From contig NZ_JAMSLW010000001.1 in NCBI RefSeq assembly GCF_024643285.1, positions 617,239 through 681,238 of the forward strand: 64,000 nucleotides of DNA, in the 5' to 3' direction. Source of the stretch: Parapedobacter lycopersici. Its GTDB lineage: Bacteria > Bacteroidota > Bacteroidia > Sphingobacteriales > Sphingobacteriaceae. Within the stretch, counting starts at the first letter, position 1; every line of letters begins with the position of its first letter. A model generated the notes under the pieces. It did no database searches. It saw only the letters and a list, made by a program, of their open reading frames with translations, and had not been told where the DNA came from. The position numbers were made by a program, and so were the translations under genes. This document shows, piece after piece, positions 62,525 to 64,000 of this stretch.

Positions 62525-64000
62525 TTAATCATTACCTTTCAATAGCCGCAATTGGTACAAGTCATTACGCCGGTCTTTCATATTTTTCACCGTACCGTAC
62601 TCGTGCAGCTCGCGCAGCAGATACAGGTCCACATCCGCCAGCAATACCATTTCGGTATTGGGTGTGGCTTCCGCTTTGATAGCATCGTTGGGGAATGCAA
62701 AATCCGAAGGTGTAAACACCGCCGACTGGGCATACTGGATATCCATGTTATTAACTTTCGGCAGATTGCCCACTGCACCCGCGATCGCTACATAACATTC
62801 GTTCTCAATGGCGCGTGCCTGTGCACAATGGCGCACCCTTATATAGCCGTTAGGCGTATCCGTAAGGAAGGGGACAATCAGCAGCTGCATACCCTGGTCG
62901 GCCAGTATCCGGCTCAGTTCGGGGAATTCCACATCATAACAGATCAGGAGTCCCACCTTGCCGCAATCGGTATCAAAAACCTGTACCGAATTACCACCGT
63001 TCATGCCGTAATACTTTACCTCGTTGGGGGTAATGTGTATTTTCCGGTATTCATCCGTTTTACCGTTGCGATGACATAGGTAGGACACATTGAACAGCTT
63101 ATTATCATCATCAACCAGCGGCATGGTACCGGCAACGATGTTTACATTATAACTGACGGCCAGCTGCTGTACCTTTTCCTTGATCTCTTCCGTATAACCG
63201 GCCAGTTTGCGCATGGCTTCGGTCTCAGGCAGGTCGTTATAGGCACTCATCAGCGGTGTGTTGAAGAACTCAGGGAATACGGCAAAATCAGCTCCATAGC
63301 CACTGACCGCATCCACAAAAAATTCCACCTGGTCATAAAATGCATCGATCGAACCAAACAGTCGCATCTGCCACTGCACAAGCCCCAGCCGGATCGTACG
63401 CTGCGCGGGAGAAATAGACCTTGACGCCGGCTCGTAATAAATATTGTTCCACTCAAGCAGGGTGGCAAACTCCCGTGATTCCGTATCGCCGGGAAGGTAG
63501 TTTTTAAGTATCTTCTTTACGTGGAAATCATTGGCCAGCTGAAACCGCAGCGTAGGGTCGTATATCTCGTTGCTCTTTACTTTTTCGATATATTGCCTGG
63601 GCGATAGCTCATGGGCATATTCGTGGTAGTTGGGGATCCTTCCGCCGGCGATAATGCCCCGCAGGTTCATCTGTTCGCAAAGCTCTTTACGTGCATCGTA
63701 CAACCGCCGTCCAAGACGCAGCTGCCGGAAATCCGGATGCACAAAAACCTCAATGCCGTATAATACATCGCCTTCTGCGTCATGCCGGGTAAATTTCCCG
63801 TAATCGATAATTTCGTAATAAGACTCGTTACTGTCCGTTTTGGTAGCATCCACAATGATCGACAGTGCACAGGCCACCACCCTGCCATCTACCTCGACAC
63901 AAAGCTGTCCTTCCGGAAACAGGTCAATCAGGTCCGTAATATTCTTTCTGGACCAGATTCCCACCGGCGAACCTTCATAGGCCTCTTTCATCGAGGCTTT
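62525..64000 (-). CDS. GNAT acetyltransferase-carbon-nitrogen hydrolase fusion (5' end beyond right edge)
   Basis: The frame stays open to the right edge, so the N-terminus lies outside the window; an internal Met at 63991 would give 488 residues. The first part (about 1-180) is a GNAT domain with VDGRVVACALSIIVD, YGIEVFVHPDFRQLRLGRRL and YDARKELCE. The second part (about 200-475) is a nitrilase-superfamily amidohydrolase with the Glu-Lys-Cys triad in FAVFPEFFNTP, YRKIHITPNE and VGLLICYDVEFPE. Such fusions are widespread in bacteria; natural substrates are unclear. Single gene with an 82-base gap to the barrel-like gene. Confidence 0.92.
   Translation of the reverse strand, partial: KASMKEAYEGSPVGIWSRKNITDLIDLFPEGQLCVEVDGRVVACALSIIVDATKTDSNESYYEIIDYGKFTRHDAEGDVLYGIEVFVHPDFRQLRLGRRLYDARKELCEQMNLRGIIAGGRIPNYHEYAHELSPRQYIEKVKSNEIYDPTLRFQLANDFHVKKILKNYLPGDTESREFATLLEWNNIYYEPASRSISPAQRTIRLGLVQWQMRLFGSIDAFYDQVEFFVDAVSGYGADFAVFPEFFNTPLMSAYNDLPETEAMRKLAGYTEEIKEKVQQLAVSYNVNIVAGTMPLVDDDNKLFNVSYLCHRNGKTDEYRKIHITPNEVKYYGMNGGNSVQVFDTDCGKVGLLICYDVEFPELSRILADQGMQLLIVPFLTDTPNGYIRVRHCAQARAIENECYVAIAGAVGNLPKVNNMDIQYAQSAVFTPSDFAFPNDAIKAEATPNTEMVLLADVDLYLLRELHEYGTVKNMKDRRNDLYQLRLLKGND

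Noticed and set aside
1-64000. CRISPR arrays, tRNA/rRNA genes, intact insertion sequences or transposases
   Set aside because: None was recognised in the gaps read; tRNAscan and ISfinder would be needed to exclude short ones.

Overview
The window looks like a chromosomal segment of a Bacteroidota bacterium, most likely Sphingobacteriaceae or a close relative. Several genes are preceded by the Bacteroidota promoter form (TTG near -33, TAnnTTTG near -7), there are almost no Shine-Dalgarno-like sites, and the gene content fits: fur next to purA, a short arginine decarboxylase, 7TMR-DISM histidine kinases, lipoproteins ending their signal in a bare Cys, and membrane-anchored AraC regulators. No rRNA, tRNA, CRISPR array or intact insertion sequence was found. 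Family names rest on motifs read by eye, not on database searches.

Layout. (1) 1-17122 is mostly housekeeping: a Gfo/Idh/MocA oxidoreductase cut by the left edge, argS, arginine decarboxylase, a decayed gene end and a compound palindrome, an exonuclease/GIY-YIG fusion, DinB, fur, purA, pabB, a small membrane protein coupled to a penicillin-acylase-type hydrolase, a YigZ protein coupled to an EamA transporter, and valS. (2) 17238-21752 is a signalling cassette: a single-domain receiver facing a tight ThiF-like E1 / GNAT-like acyltransferase / 7TMR-DISM histidine kinase operon. (3) 22307-40043 carries a split natural-product assembly line. The first protein is A-PCP-KS-AT-ACP-aminotransferase (2215 aa), the second is C-A-PCP-TE (1341 aa), and an Sfp-type phosphopantetheinyl transferase follows the first. 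Between the two synthetases lie two GT2 glycosyltransferases and a divergent pair of paralogous lipoprotein glycosidases. (4) 40180-58226 is an exopolysaccharide locus: flippase, beta-helix lipoprotein, GMC oxidoreductase with its small partner, a GT14-like and several GT2/GT4 glycosyltransferases, a Wzy-like polymerase with a candidate 25-residue membrane microprotein, a Wzz/BY-kinase-like co-polymerase, a half-length TolC-like protein, an initiating sugar transferase fused to a pseudo-receiver, and three two-component proteins. (5) 58603-64000 holds two tandem membrane AraC regulators, a lipoprotein, an outer-membrane-barrel-like protein and a GNAT-nitrilase fusion cut by the right edge.

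How the parts may work together. The predicted assembly line activates one amino acid (code resembling Pro), extends it with malonyl-CoA (HAFH motif in the AT), and converts the beta-ketone to a beta-amine on the in-line aminotransferase. The second protein then couples this to another amino acid and releases it by the TE, giving a short beta-amino-acid-containing peptide. The interleaving with glycosyltransferase, glycosidase and flippase genes suggests, but does not prove, that the small molecule and the polysaccharide are linked or co-regulated. The E1/GNAT/histidine-kinase operon is divergent from the first synthetase gene and is the best candidate for a poorly described signalling or tailoring system.
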